Positions 34,462 to 47,205 of a stretch of DNA of 64,000 nt are shown here, one piece after another. This DNA comes from Bathymodiolus brooksi (taxonomy: Eukaryota > Mollusca > Bivalvia > Mytilida > Modiolidae), in NCBI GenBank assembly GCA_963680875.1, contig OY804588.1, positions 93,242,233-93,306,232 of the forward strand. The letters are read 5' to 3'. The notes below the pieces were generated by a model. It was given only the letters and a program-made list of their open reading frames with translations, had not been told where the DNA came from and did no database searches. A program made the translations under genes and the position numbers. Positions within the stretch are counted from its first letter, which is position 1, and every line of letters begins with the position of its first letter.

Positions 34462-34741
34462 CAGGGGCGGATCCAGGATTTCAAGTTAGGGGGGGCGCAC
34501 TTAAAAAAATTGCGCCGAGCGGAGGGAGGCGCGAAAATTTTTGGGGTATTCCGTGTGAAAAATCACGATTTTACGCCACAAAATCATATTTTTCCAATTT
34601 TAGGGGGGGGGGGGGGGGGCGCGCGAAATTTTTGGGGTATTTCATGTGAAAAATCACGATTTTACGCAAAAAAAATCATATTTTTTCCAATTTTAGGGGG
34701 GCGCGCGCCGGGTGCGCCCCCCCCCCCTGAATCCGCCCCTG
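34462..34741. mobile_element. TIR element CAGGGGCGGATCCAGG, copy 2
   Basis: The ends are CAGGGGCGGATCCAGGATT and TGAATCCGCCCCTG. The inner block (GGGGTATT...GTGAAAAATCACGATT) is duplicated. Confidence 0.7.
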
Positions 34742-34754
34742 ATATAGGCTGTGT

Positions 34755-35207
34755 AGTACTTTGCTAGTACATTTGAAAATTTCCATCTGCAAACATTTTT
34801 TTTTTATATTTTTACACTTTTAATGTTTAGAAAAACAAATGCTAAGAGTACATTTGAAAATTTCCACCTTCAACATGTTTTTTTTATATTTTTATACTTT
34901 TAATGTTTAGAAAAACAAATTAACAAAAATAAAATCGATAAATCGATTTGTAATTACTTGCGGTTAGTTTTTTGTTGTTGTATGTATTGTGAGGATCTAT
35001 TTTAATTATACCAGATTTGAAATACTTGTATTGTGACATGAATTATTTATTTAACCCTTACAGTACATGTCCAAAAAGTCTTATTTTTCCAAAGAGCCTA
35101 TTTTTATGCTTTTCAAACCACCCCCTTCGAGTGCCAACGTCCTATTTATAAACTTTGTGTAAAACCCCATTCATCGATGACGTCACAGTAAACATGCCGT
35201 TCTATGT
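34755..35207. other. Tandem duplication and unannotated DNA
   Basis: Two ~80-bp copies at 34765-34920 contain ACATTTGAAAATTTCCA and TTTTAATGTTTAGAAAAAC. The remainder has no recognisable feature up to a CRE site at 35178. Confidence 0.5.
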
Positions 35208-35258
35208 CAATCGTAACTACTCGGCCAAGTAGCGAGAATGGCCGAGTAGTTACGATTG
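35208..35258. repeat. Perfect 19-bp inverted repeat between CRE sites
   Basis: The arms CAATCGTAACTACTCGGCC (35208-35226) and its complement (35240-35258) are separated by 13 bp. TGACGTCA sites lie at 35178, 35283 and 35331. Two ~65-bp copies of TTCTACCTTTATTCCATTGG follow at 35355-35475. Confidence 0.7.
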
Positions 35259-35676
35259 GTTCTATGTCCAACTACTTAGTCGTGACGTCATATCATTGGA
35301 ATGTGAGCAACGTTGAATGGCAAAATAACGTGACGTCATGCACGAATTGTTCCTACCTTATTTCTACCTTTATTCCATTGGATGTCGATAATGTTGGGCA
35401 CAGTTTGGTTTTTTATTTACCTTAGTTCTACCTTTATTCCATTGGATGTCGATAATTTTGGGGACAGTTTTTATTTATTTTTATTTGTCACTGGAAAAAA
35501 ACTATTTCTAGGTGTCAAGAGGATAAAAACGTCACTCAAGAAACAAAGCAGAAACTGATAAATCATACACATGTACATTCTCGTATGAAATATAAGACAC
35601 TATGTATGTAATGTGTCATTCAAAGATACACACACAAAAAACCAAGTATAAATGCATAAGTTTTGTTCTTTGGTTA

Positions 35677-35758
35677 TAAGTCGTGGCCGAGTGGTTAAGC
35701 CGTTAGACTAGAAATATATTGGGGTTTCCTCGCACAGGTTCGAATCCTGTCAACGATT
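35677..35758 (+). pseudogene. tRNA-Ser(AGA) pseudogene
   Basis: TGGCCGAGTGGTTAAGCCG (A box), CTAGAAA anticodon loop (AGA), the long variable arm TTGGGGTTTCCTCGCACA and GGTTCGAATCC (B box) follow the Ser isoacceptor layout. The acceptor arms and the anticodon stem have mismatches, so it is probably dead. A second 3'-half fragment with TTCGAATCCTGTCGACG lies at 35881-35920. Confidence 0.7.
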
Positions 35759-35920
35759 CCAAAATTTTTTTTTGGTACCGGTGATTTATTTTTGATACTG
35801 TCTACTTTGGATGATGTATCTGCAATAGTGTGTAATTGTTAAAAAAAAAGAGGTGTACTTGTAGAATGTTATAATCTTAAAAATCTATTGGGGTATCCCC
35901 CTTCGAATCCTGTCGACGTC

Positions 35921-36267
35921 TCAAAATGTTTGGTAGTACAAGTGAAAACAAAGAAAAACATTCGATCTTCTATGTTTGCTTAAATTGTAGGTGTGATCAT
36001 ATTTTAGACTTGTTCATTCTGACCATTCTGACCATTTTTCCCCCCAGAAAAAAAAATCGTTTAGCGTAAATTCACTGACGGGAAACCCAAAACTACTTGG
36101 ACTTTTGCTACACAAATGGCTTAATATTGGACTTTTGCTACACAAATGGATTAATATCCTATCAAATTGTCATTCCACATTGAAACGAGAGAAACAAATG
36201 TAGCCGCCCACATAGGGAGTCGAACCGTTGACCCTGAGATTACCACCAGTATCTACAACACCAAACC
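35921..36267. other. Unannotated DNA with a 31-bp direct repeat
   Basis: TTGGACTTTTGCTACACAAA occurs twice near 36100-36150. No gene was recognised. Confidence 0.4.
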
Positions 36268-36510
36268 ATGACCCCTGCAGACTTCAAGGGTGTGACGTTG
36301 GATTATTTGGTGGTCCTGGAGCAGTTGTTCAACTTGAACGTGTATGTCTACGACTTACAAGAAACTGAAGCTGGTCCCAGAAGAAGACTGATATTACCCG
36401 TACAGAGCTACCTACGTCATAGAAGTGATGTTACAGCCTACAGACAAGAGACGATCCGAGAAGTTGGAGTGGACCAGTCATCACGTACTACTCAGCGTGT
36501 CTACATGTAA
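36268..36510 (+). pseudogene. Unidentified coding fragment
   Basis: The 80-codon frame has protein-like composition: DFKGVTLDYLVVLEQLFNLN, VYVYDLQE, RRRLILPVQSYL. The pattern TLxxLxxLExxFxLNVxVY resembles segments seen near polymerase domains of large self-synthesising DNA transposons, but this is an impression, not a match. It has no partner exon and no splice evidence. Confidence 0.3.
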
Positions 36511-36890
36511 CCAGAACAGAAACAGAACAGACCCTGCACCTCAACAAGAAATTTGGGTAAAATTTGAAGAAAGATTCTTACTGATTTTCCAAGTGAAGAA
36601 TAATCTGATTTGTATGAACAAAACTCTATATGGTTCTGGAGAGAAAACATGGCAAAAAGTGTGTTCTGTGTGGAACAAGAAATCCCAGCTGTTTCTAAGC
36701 ACCTTTATTGGTGATTTTAACTTTGGCATGTTTAACTGGGAAAATGCAAATAAGATACTGTGTTTATAATGAGAAAGTAAGCTTGTTTAATTTATAAAAA
36801 CACAGAAACTAGACACTATATCAACAAAAATTCCATACGGTCAATAGTAAGAAAATACTGAGTGTCCGCTATTTTTTAAAAGTAGCATTG

Positions 36891-37153
36891 CCGGGAGGGG
36901 GGCGCACCCGCCCCCCCCCCCCCCCCTAAAATTGGAAAAAATATGATTTTTTGGCGTAAAATCGTGATTTTTCACACGAAATACCCCAAAAAATTTTGCG
37001 CCTCCCTCCGCCATTGGAAAAAATACGATTTTTTGGCGTAAAATCGTGATTTTTCACACGAAATACCCCAAAAATTTTCGCGCCTCCCTCCGCTCGGCGC
37101 ATTATTTTAAGTGTCCCCCCCCCCCCTAACTTTAAATCCTGGATCCGCCCCTG
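36891..37153. mobile_element. TIR element CAGGGGCGGATCCAGG, copy 3 (inverse)
   Basis: It is the reverse orientation of 34462, with right end GGATCCGCCCCTG and a damaged left end. The 5-bp direct repeat CATTG abuts both sides (36886-36890, 37154-37158). Confidence 0.65.
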
Positions 37154-37879
37154 CATTGTATTCTCTTTATCCGAACAATCGGGCATTTAATAACTGAAGG
37201 CAGGAATCCTCTGGAATTTATCTCAATTTCCGTGAAAAATTTGAATTTTATTTTTCTAAATTAAAATTAACCTGTTTTGTTACATGTATAATGTTGAAAT
37301 TCAAAATCGATGTCTGGTTAAGTGTCAACAAGGCTCAGTGTGAGATTTTAATTAAAATATTTAACTTCTGTTGGTAGATATCGAGAGAGCCTGTGTAGAA
37401 TCCCGAGGATTTTGCTAGGCTTCACCTCAAAATATTTTCTTCATATCAGACATGCTCAATTTCATAGTGTGCTGTCACTCCGGATTCGAGAATACGTGTA
37501 TTTTTTTTTTCTAGCACTAAAGCTTATTTCGATCCCTTCTAAAATATATGGTACTCTTTTCCGAAAGTACTCATAAATTGGTGACGTAGTACTCGTCAAT
37601 AAAGGGTTTGTCTGGCTGGTGAAAATATCCGTACATTCTTTGAATAGTTCTTTCATTTTGCAGCTGAAACCAAGGTAAAGCAATGTTTGACGAATGAAAT
37701 TAAAATCCAATGACATCGCAAGGATCGCAAGATACTTGAAATACGATGCAAAATACCAGAGGTCCATTAGTTTCAAGTGTGGCCTACACAATGTGCAAAG
37801 GGTGCCACCACCACTACACATGGTACCCTGCACAGTCGAGATGTTGCGCTGCTTGCAAAGGGTTTTTAGTAGGGATGGT
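37154..37879. other. Unannotated DNA
   Basis: A 123-codon frame on the minus strand (37462-37833) has an ordinary amino-acid mix but no family I recognise. It is left uncalled. Confidence 0.3.
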
Positions 37880-39590
37880 AATAATAAATAAATAAATAAG
37901 CTTTATTTAGAGTCGGCATGGTTAAAACAACATACAACATAAGCTCTGTTGAGCTTTTAACCGACATACATAGACACAGAATAAATAACAAATAACAAGC
38001 ATGCAACATACAGCTAAAATACAAGACTAAGTAAGCACTACATGTAAAATACTAACAGTTACAAGATAAGCAAAAAAGCAGATTAAAAGCTGATGTTATA
38101 AGCTAAGCATACCAAGAGCTAATGTAGCAAACTATGAACAACTAAAAGCTGATATTATGAGCAAAGCATAACATTTTTATAAGCACAATAAATAAAAACT
38201 GGATATGACCTAGATGGTAGAAAATTTAAACAAATTTAAAAGTCAGCACAAACTGAACATTTACATACATTTCCATTCCAAGATTTTAAAATATTCTTAA
38301 ACTGATTAAAATTGGAAATTTTTCTAAAATCGTCAGGTAGGTCATTCCATAAAACAGCTGCTGCATATTTAAAACTATTCTTACCGTAGGTAGATGTTTG
38401 CACCCTAGGTATATCTATAATATTGGAATATCTAAAATTATATTTACAATCTTTAAAAACAACTAAATCATGTAAACAAGATGGTGAAAGTTTGTTTAAA
38501 ATCTTAAAACATTCAATAGCCATGGTACGCATTCTTCTAACTTTCAGAGATGGAACTTTAGCTTTTTCTAATAACTCATCATATGTGCTCTCATAGTCCT
38601 CGTATATAAATCGCAAAGCCCTCGCCTGGATTTTTTCTAATTTAGAGGTACATGTATTACTTTTATTGCAAAAATGCCACACCAAAGGACAAAAATTAAA
38701 ATTAGACAAAATGAAAGTATAAAAAATTGTTAATTTATTTAATTTTGAAAGAAAACAACCAATGCGCTTTAAAACATTCAACTGTTGAGAAGCTTTACGA
38801 CATATATTTTTAATATGATAATTGAAATTAAGTTGGTAATCAATATCTATTCCTAGTAATTTTACCACTTCATCACAAGTAATTTCAGCTGAATCTATTT
38901 TAAATACTGGTGTCTTGGCATATGTCTTATTGCCAACTGTAATGGCTTGAAACTTATCTGGATAACCTGCATACAATTGAATTTGAACCAGTCTATCAAT
39001 ACTGAGCTTTCTTTTTCAAGTATATCAATTAATTTCTCATAATTATCATTTACATAAGACAAGGTATTATCATCAGCATAATTATACAATGTACCATATT
39101 CAATAAAATAAAAGATGTCGTTAATAAAAATATTAAATAACAAGGGTCCAAGTATAGAGCCTTGAGGTACCCCTTTTTGTATATCAGCCCAACTGCTGAG
39201 ATCTCCCTGAAGTTTGATTTGTTGTTTACGACCAGTTAAATAATTTCTAAGTAATTCCACAGATTTTGGAGATAGGCCGTATGCAGACAGCTTACAAAGG
39301 AGAATGTCATGTGGCAGACAGTCAAAATCCTTCGAAAGATCCATAAGAATTGCTGCCACATACTGATTTTTATCTAGAGCTGTTTTCCAATCTTCAAGGA
39401 GTCTCAGCAAAGTTGTCTGACAACCATGACCCTTTCTAAAAGTGCATAAAAAAGTATGAAAAATATTTCAAATAAATCAGTTAGTTGGTCAGATAAAACC
39501 ATTTCATAAACTTTAGAAATTGTGGGTAAGATGCTAACTGGCCGGTAGTTCTTTTTGTCTAAAGGGTCATTTTTTTTATGTAGTGGTAAC
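37880..39590 (-). pseudogene. Non-LTR retrotransposon copy 1, 5'-truncated, broken RT
   Basis: On the minus strand the frame from 39410 reads LMDLSKDFDCLPHDILLCKL, then QKGVPQGSILGPLLFNIFIN and the catalytic YADD (in LYNYADDNTL). It then shifts frame near 38970 and continues as a thumb/C-terminal region (VVKLLGIDIDYQLNF, FNFCPLVWHFCNKS, IQARALRFIYEDYE, AAAVLWNDLPDDFR) to a stop at 38236. Degraded RT motif sequence (NYRPVSILP) extends upstream to about 39590. The 3' tail ends in a (TTTA)n-like repeat at 37880-37910. This is a jockey/CR1-like element; the endonuclease is missing. Confidence 0.8.
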
Positions 39591-40615
39591 TGAATTTTGT
39601 GCTGAATGATGAGCAGAATTTATTGAAATCAGATGTTATCTATAGCATTTCTGAAGTGAAATGCAATTTATTTGAACAAGATATCTGCTACATTGATGAA
39701 GTTATGACTATTTAATCACCTGTACCCCAAAACGTTTTTCCACATTTGTATCAAGAAAAATGTCAATTCCACAAATTAAATGGAAAAAATAATATCAAAA
39801 AATCTAAATATCCATATTTTTTCATGCATATAGTCTTGATACATTGCTTGAGCATTAGGGCAACTTTTTAGCAAGAAATCTTCACAAAAATTCCACTTGT
39901 ATTAGTTATATACATTTTTTAAATAAAAAATAAATGTACATTGTAAGACAACAATCTGATTGGTCGATTTCTAAAAATCTTCTACTCTGAAACTGCTTTG
40001 CCAAATGAACCGAAACTTGGTAGGAAGCATCTATGGATGGTCCTCTATAAAGATTACTAATTTTATCCCGATCCGACCGTTAACAAACATGGCCACCACA
40101 GACAATTCTTGTTTCTGATTGGTTGATTTCTGAAAAATCTTCTCTTCTGAAACCGCTTTGCTAAATGAACCGGAACATGGTAGGAAGCATCTATGGAAGG
40201 TCCTCTATTAAGATTGCTCATTTCGTCCCGATCCGTTGACAAACATGGCCACCACAGGCGATTCTTGTTTCTGATTGACTGATTTTTAAAATTATTCTCC
40301 TCTGAAACAGTTTTGCCAAATCAATGAACCGAAACTTGGTAGGAAGCATCTATGGAAGGTCCTCTATTAAGGTTGCTCATTTCGTCCCGATCCGTTAACA
40401 AACATGGCCACCACAGATAATTCTTGTTTCTGATTGGTTGATTTCTAAAAAATCTTCTCCTCTGAAACCGCATTGCTAAATGAACCGAAACATGGTAGGA
40501 AGCATCTATGAAAGGTCCTCTATTAAGATTGCTCATTTCGTCCCGATCCGTTAACAAACATGGCCGCCACAGACAATTCTTGTTTCTGATTGGTTGATTT
40601 CTAAGTTACTTCTTA
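39591..40615 (+). repeat. Tandem ~160-bp units without heads or tails
   Basis: From about 39945 four units contain TTCTGATTGGTTGATTTC, TCTGAAACCGCTTTGC, GGTAGGAAGCATCTATGGA and AACAAACATGGCCACCAC. They are related in layout to family A, but both terminal structures are absent. 39591-39944 is AT-rich and featureless. Confidence 0.65.
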
Positions 40616-40671
40616 TGGTTCGAGATTTATTGTGTAAAATGAAAAGAACCTATCCAAATTAATTGTATTAT

Positions 40672-41595
40672 TATACCCCCCGCAACGAAGTTGTAGGGGG
40701 GTATACTGGTTTCACCATGTCCGTCCGTCCGTCTGTAGACAAATCCTATGTCGTACGATAACTTGAGTTGTGTTTCTTAGAATCTTTTAAAATTTTATCA
40801 GCTGTTTACTGGTGAAGAGAGGATGATCCCTTTCTTTTTTGACGATTTTCACTTTTGCCATTCCAAAGTTATTGGACTTGATATGACGGAAAATAGGATT
40901 TTTACCCTATGTCATATGATAACTTGAGTAGTGTTTCTCAGAATGTTTTGAAATTTTATCAGCAGCTTACGGGTGAAGAGAGGAGGATCCCTTTCATTTT
41001 TGACGATTTTCACTTTTGCCGTTCCAGAGTTATTGGATTTGATATGAAGGAAAATAGGATTTGTACCCTATGTTGTATGATAACTTGAGTAGTGTTTCTC
41101 AGAATGTTTTGAAATTTTATCAGCAGCTTACCGGTGAAGAGAGGAGGATCCCTTTCATTTTTGACGATTTTCACTTTTGCCGTTCCAGAGTTATTGGATT
41201 TGATATGAAGGAAAATAGGATTTGTACCCTATGTTGTATGATAACTTGAGTAGTGTTTCTCAGAATGTTTTGAAATTTTATCAGCAGCTTACCGGTGAAG
41301 AGAGGAGGATCCCTTTCATTTTTGACGATTTTCACTTTTGCTGTTCCAGAGTTATCGGACTTGATATGACGGAAAATAGGATTTTTACCCTATGTCGTAT
41401 GATAACTTGAGTAGTGTTTCTCAGAATGTTTTGAAATTTTATCAGCAGCTTACCGGTGAAGAGAGCAGGGTCCTTTTCATTATTGGTCGGAACAATCAGT
41501 AATGTTTTGGTTATGGAAATACATGTAGGTTGGACAAATGTGGGGAGTGGGGGGGGTATATCTTAGTGAGCTGTGCTCACAGTAATACTAGTTTT
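40672..41595 (+). repeat. Poly-C palindrome repeat element (family B), copy 2
   Basis: The head TATACCCCCCGCAACGAAG returns as GTTGTAGGGGGGTATA. Four ~161-bp units follow. The tail is GGGGGGTATATC, then hairpin GTGAGCTGTGCTCAC and ACTAGTTTT. It is the best intact example of the family. Confidence 0.85.
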
Positions 41596-42028
41596 AAAAT
41601 GGTAGAAAATTTTATATCTCAGTTTAGCACAGTAAACTACAACTATAACTATAAATAGAATGTTGGCTCGCTTTGAGCTATTCAACGATCAATCGTTTAA
41701 TCAGAATAACAGGCAAGACTTAAATGCAGTCACTTCTGCTATTCTTTAAACCCTGATGTCTTGTTTTAGCTCAGTTCAGCTCAATATACCTATTTAATCT
41801 TTCTTATCTTTCAACATTCACTTCCCAAATGGCACAAAACGAATGCAACGATCCGCGGCATTTTGACCGCCTTATATACTCTAAAGTCTATTCGGGATCC
41901 TCTAATTAATCGATCACTTCTATATAAAAACCCGAGGATTCTACAAGGGGATTTCCAACTTTATAAATACAACATTGACGTAATGGAAAAATAGCACTTT
42001 CAGTAAAGTGTTCATTTCATTTCACTAC
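41596..42028. other. Unannotated DNA
   Basis: No coding, RNA or repeat signature was recognised. Confidence 0.35.
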
Positions 42029-42362
42029 ACGACATATATAAATATTACATAAAAACAAATACAATACATTTACATATAGACACAAGTAGCACATACATGT
42101 TCATAAATATCAAGCATGCACAATTAAATTGCAAAGCAGGTAATACATAATGCAATGAAACATAAAAACACAGCAAAGCAAAGCACAAAATAAAGCATAC
42201 AAATAAAATGATAATGCAAAGCAAAAAAAAAATAAAAAGCAGAACAATGAAAGTTTTGGTATACCTCCCCTCACAATAAACTAAGAATTTTGACATGCTA
42301 TGCATGTATAGGATTTACCATTCCAAAAAGAAATAAGATTTTTAAATTCATTGAAATTAGAT
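42029..42362 (-). pseudogene. 5'-truncated 3' end of the copy-2-type retrotransposon
   Basis: It matches 44262-44535 (3' UTR and last codons, TTTACCATTCCAAAAAGAAA). It stops abruptly at about 42360, where the tail of the next element begins. It preserves the site GCACATACATGTTCATAAA without the hAT-like insertion. Confidence 0.7.
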
Positions 42363-42390
42363 CCATACAGACACAAGTAGCACATACATG

Positions 42391-44261
42391 GGGTCATACT
42401 AAAAAGTGCCCGGAGCAGCCCGGGTATTGGAATATTGTTTAAATCGAATTTTTGTCGAAATTATAATATATAATTGTTTTAAATAAAGTGTTGTATAAAA
42501 TCTGTATGAGTATTGGATAATTAGCAAATAAATTACCGACACGTGCCTCGGTTATGACATTACACGCATGCATGCAAATGCATGAAAAAAATAATACATT
42601 TTAAACAAAAACCCTGTTTACTGTTCATAGTTGGCTTCCATTATGTTATAATGGAAGAGCCCTCACGCCACGTCAAGGCCATGAACAATGTGAGGGTGGG
42701 CCCCCCTCCCAAAGGGATTTTAAATGAAAATTTTTACATATTTAATCACTAAACAACCATTCATTTTTAAAGCCCCCCTTTATAATTTCGTTTTAAGTTA
42801 AATTTTCCCAAAATATATACAGAAATTTACAGAAAGCAACTCTTAGTCCGCGAAAACAAATTATTTATATTTTATCAAAAGTTAAACTACTAAGATATCC
42901 TGTACAAGGCACGGGCATATCGTCGTAGTCAGCGAAAACAAATTATTTATATTTTATCAAAAGTTAAACTACTAAGATATCCTGCACAAGGCACGGGCAT
43001 ATCGTCGTAGTCCGCGAAAACAAATTATTTATATTTTATCAAAAGTTATAAACTACTAAGGTATCCTGCACAAGGCACGGGCATATTGTCGTAGTCTGCG
43101 AAAAAATTTATTTATATTTTATCAAAAGTTAAACTACTAAGATATCCTGCACATGGCACGGGCATATCGTCATAGACCGCGAAAAAAATTTGTGGTTACT
43201 GTAATACAGCTAGCATACAATCGTCAATGAGCGTGAAACAAACAAAAATATATACAATAACTGCTATATAAAAAAAATTAGAAATACACACTAAACGGCT
43301 ATGACCGGTGAAAAGACACGCCAAAGCTGATGTTAGTCAAAATCTTTTTGTATACGACTTTAATAAAAATAAATAATAAATAAAATAAAACTTACAATGA
43401 TTCTGTATTCTGTGAAGACTGCTGATGTGTGTTGACTGAAATGAAACCAGATCTTTTCGACCTAACGTTATAAAGCCATGGTAATCAAAAGAAGCCATGT
43501 GAGCAATTCTTTGAAAATACGTAGATTTACCGAAAATATGTTTGTAAAACAAAAATGTGCTTACATAAGAAAAAGTTAGATAAACAGTAAATTTCTCAGA
43601 CCTTTTAAATAATTGATCACAGACGCCTACCGCAAGATAATTAAATGATCAAACGTAGAATAATTACCTAATTAGAATTGTTAAGTGTGGCAATTGTAAA
43701 AGTTTTATTGCTGATTATCTACATGCGCGTGTCGTCGTTAATTCAATTACTAATAATCACCAGAAATGGATGATAGGTTAAAACAAGACCAACATATACA
43801 GGAATAAGAAAAATATGGAAAAATAACAAGAAATATATTTTGATATATATTTTATATATTTAAAACACGTGTAATATTTTTTTTTATTTGTGTTAGAGTA
43901 ACGGGCGGCAATGTTTGACCGGATGGCTTGTACGATAAATAAGATTAAGAACATAATTTTGAAATAATTTATTTAAAAATAAGAAAAATATATAAAAATA
44001 TATTACTGTAAGATATATATCTTAAATAAAAACAAAACACGAGTAATATTTGTTCAAGTTGTGTTGGAGTCCCGGGCGGAAATGTTTGGTTGCAAATGGC
44101 TTGTACAATATATAAAATTAACAACATAATTTTAAAATAACACTTTATTTGAAACAGTTACATATTATAATTTCGACAAAAATTTGATTTAAACAATATT
44201 CCAATACGACGAGCGTTATTTCCAGTACCCGGGCTGTCCCGGGCGCTTTTTAGTATGACTG
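42391..44261. mobile_element. hAT-like non-autonomous DNA transposon
   Basis: The ends GTCATACTAAAAAG...GCCCGG and CCGGGCGCTTTTTAGTATGAC are inverted, and the homology extends about 80 bp (GGAATATTGTTTAAATCGAA and complement). The 8-bp duplication CATACATG flanks it (42383-42390 and 44262-44269). The empty site is visible at 42092-42099. Inside are four ~88-bp tandem units (about 42840-43190; TATCCTGCACAAGGCACGGG) and no transposase. Confidence 0.85.
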
Positions 44262-45908
44262 CATACATGTGCATAACTATCAAGCATGCACAATTAAATT
44301 GTAAAGCAGGTAATACATAATGCAATGAAACATAAAAACACAGCAAAGCAAAGCACAAAATAAAGCACACAAATAAAATGATAATGCAAAGCAAAAATAA
44401 TAAAAAGCAGAACACTGAAAGTTTTGATATACCGCCCCGTCACAAATAACTAAGAATTTTGACATGCTAATTGCTATGCATGTACAGGATTTACCATTCC
44501 AAAAAGAAATCAGATTTTTAAATTCATTGAAATTAGAACAGTTTCTATAATTGTCTGAAAGTGAATTCCATAAGACCGGGGCAGCATACCTAAATGAACT
44601 CTTACCTGTGGAATCTGTAATAGATTTGTATATCACAAATTATATTTATGGTCTTGTTTTTGAACTAAATTAGATAATACAGGTGGTGCTAGACCATTTA
44701 AAATTTTGAATGTTTCCAGTGCCATTGTTCTTATTCTCCTGATATGCTGTGTTGGCATTTTTGCTTTAATCAGTAAGTTTTCATAAGATGCCTCATAATC
44801 CTGGTAAACAAAACGTAGAGCTCTTTCCTGTATCTTTTCAATTTTCTTCGTATTAGTTTCTGAGCAAAAATGCCAAGACAGGGGGCAAAAATTAAAATTT
44901 GATAGTACAAAAGTTTGAAAAATAGTAAGCCGGTTCAATTTGCTAAGATTTTTACCTATTCGCTTTAATATATTTAACTGTTGAACTGCTTTCTTACAAA
45001 TATTTCTAATATGAAATCAATATCAACACCCAAGAGTTTAACTACCTCATCACATGATATATTTGCAGTTCCAATCTGAAAAATGAGTGATTTATCAAAA
45101 GACTTTTTACCAACTGCAATCGCTTGGAATTTTTCTGGATTTGCTTGCATGCAATTAAAATGAAACCAATTTATGAGTATATTACTTTCTTGTTGCAAAA
45201 CATTTACTACCTCGTCAAAATTTGGAGAATGAAAAGAAAGGGTGTTGTCGTCTGCATAGTTGTATAAATCACAATGTTTTATAAAATAAAATATATCATT
45301 TATGAATACATTAAAAAGCATCGGTCCGAGAATTGATCCCTGCGGAACACCTTTCTGTATATTTGCCCATGTGCTTACAATATTCCCTATTTTAATTTGT
45401 TGTTTTCTGTTAGATAAATAAGATAGCAGGAGTTTTGTAGCATTATCTGACAATCCATACGCTGACAATTTACATATTAAAATATCATGTGGCAAACAGT
45501 CGAATGCCTTCGACAAATCCATTAAAATTGCTACTATATACTCATTACAATCTAAAGCCTGCTTCCAATCTTCTAAAAGTCTTAAAAGAGAGTAGTTTGA
45601 CAGCCATGTTCTTTTCTAAACGCACATAAAAAATGGTCAAAAATATTATCAAAAAAATCTGACAATTGAACAGATAAAACTTTTTCAAAATTTTTTGAAG
45701 GTATAGGTAATATGCTGACAGGCCTATAATTACTTTTTAAAAAAGGATCATTCTTTTTGAATATGGGTGTAACCTGTGCTTCCTTTAGTCTATTTGGGAA
45801 GATACCTGAGTCTATTGACATGTTTATTATTTTTGTGATTGGTGATAAGAGTGATATTTTACCAAGTTTCATCAATTTGACAGATTTTATCAACACATGT
45901 TGCTTTTT

Positions 45909-46432
45909 TATCCCCTCGCCAACGAAGTTGGGTGGGGATATAGTAACGCTACCGTCCGTCCGTCACAATCCTTGTGAACACTCTAGGATCAACATCCTTC
46001 AATGGATTTTGACCAAACTTGGTACATATTTAGTCCTTAAGAAAATCTGGAACCCTATTGATTTTCAAGGTCAAAGGTCAAGGTCACAGGGTCAAATTTT
46101 TACCGCATAGCATCCTTGTGAACACTCTAGAATCAAGATCCTTCAATGGATTTTGACCAAACTTGGTACATACGTAGTCCTTAGGAGAGTCTGGAACTCT
46201 ATTGATTTTCAAGGTCATAGGTCAAAGGTTAATGTCATCGGGTCAAATTTTTACTGCGTAACATCCTTGTGAACACTAGAATCAACATCCTTCAATGGAT
46301 TTTGACCAAACTTGGTACATGCTTAGACCTTAAGAGAATCTGGAACCCTATTGATTTTCAAGGTCAAAGGTCAAGGTCACAGGGTCTGATTTTTAGGCGA
46401 GGGGATACAGCACGCTTTGCATTGCCCTTGTT
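45909..46432 (+). repeat. TATCCCCTCGCC element (family C), copy 2, inside the retrotransposon
   Basis: Three units lie between head TATCCCCTCGCCAACGAAG and tail GGCGAGGGGATACAGC...CCCTTGTT. It sits in a T-run of the retrotransposon linker/RT junction. Confidence 0.8.
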
Positions 46433-47205
46433 AACATTAAATTTATCAATGACTTTAGATACAAATGTTTCATTAATTGATTTGAATTCAAAACTATTTT
46501 TTACAAAATTTTTATCTTCAATTTTTTGCAAGCTGGGATGGTCATTTTTATTGAAAGTATAATCTTTGCCGATGTCCTGGGCTACATTTACGAAAAATTT
46601 GTTAAAAACTTCATCTACATTTTTAGTTACAATTTTATCATTATCTTGTAAGATAATTTTAGATTGAGTTCCACAAGATTTTTTGGAGAAATAGGGTTTC
46701 ATGGTTTTCCAGAACTAAGTTTGTTTACAGCCACCGGTGCATCTTTCTTGGAAATAATTATTTTCAGATTTTCTTTTTAACTTATTTACTAAATTTCTTC
46801 TTAATCTGTACTGTTCCCAGTTTTTAGAACTTTTGTCTTTTAAGAATTTGGAATAATACATTTTCTTGTTATATATTGCTTTACGTAATTCTCTATTCAT
46901 GTATGGCAACTGATTATTTTTCCTATACATTTCTTTTGTTGGAACATGTTTATCAAAAATAGTATTTATATCTGATTCAAACGTTTCATATATTTCATTC
47001 ACAACAATATCATTTGTACTTGTATTTGATTGTACCTGTATATTTACCTTAGACAGATCTTCATTTAAAGCCATTACATCCAGATTTTTAAAGCTTCTGT
47101 ATTTAATCTTTTGTTTTTCATTTGCTGGTGTTATATTATTGATGACAGTACTGATCATGTTGTGACAATCACTTATACCAGTTGTAAAGTTTAAAGTTTT
47201 AAAAC

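Noticed and set aside
36190..36270. Minus-strand GGTTCGACTCC resembling a tRNA T arm
   Set aside because: T and acceptor stems do not pair and no A box is present; at most a SINE remnant.
37462..37833. 123-codon minus-strand frame
   Set aside because: No recognisable motif, partner exon or repeat. Composition alone is not enough.
42045..42305. Hydrophobic frame LLCIIILFVCFILCFALLC
   Set aside because: It reads the AT-rich 3' UTR of the retrotransposon and recurs at 44158 in the sister copy.
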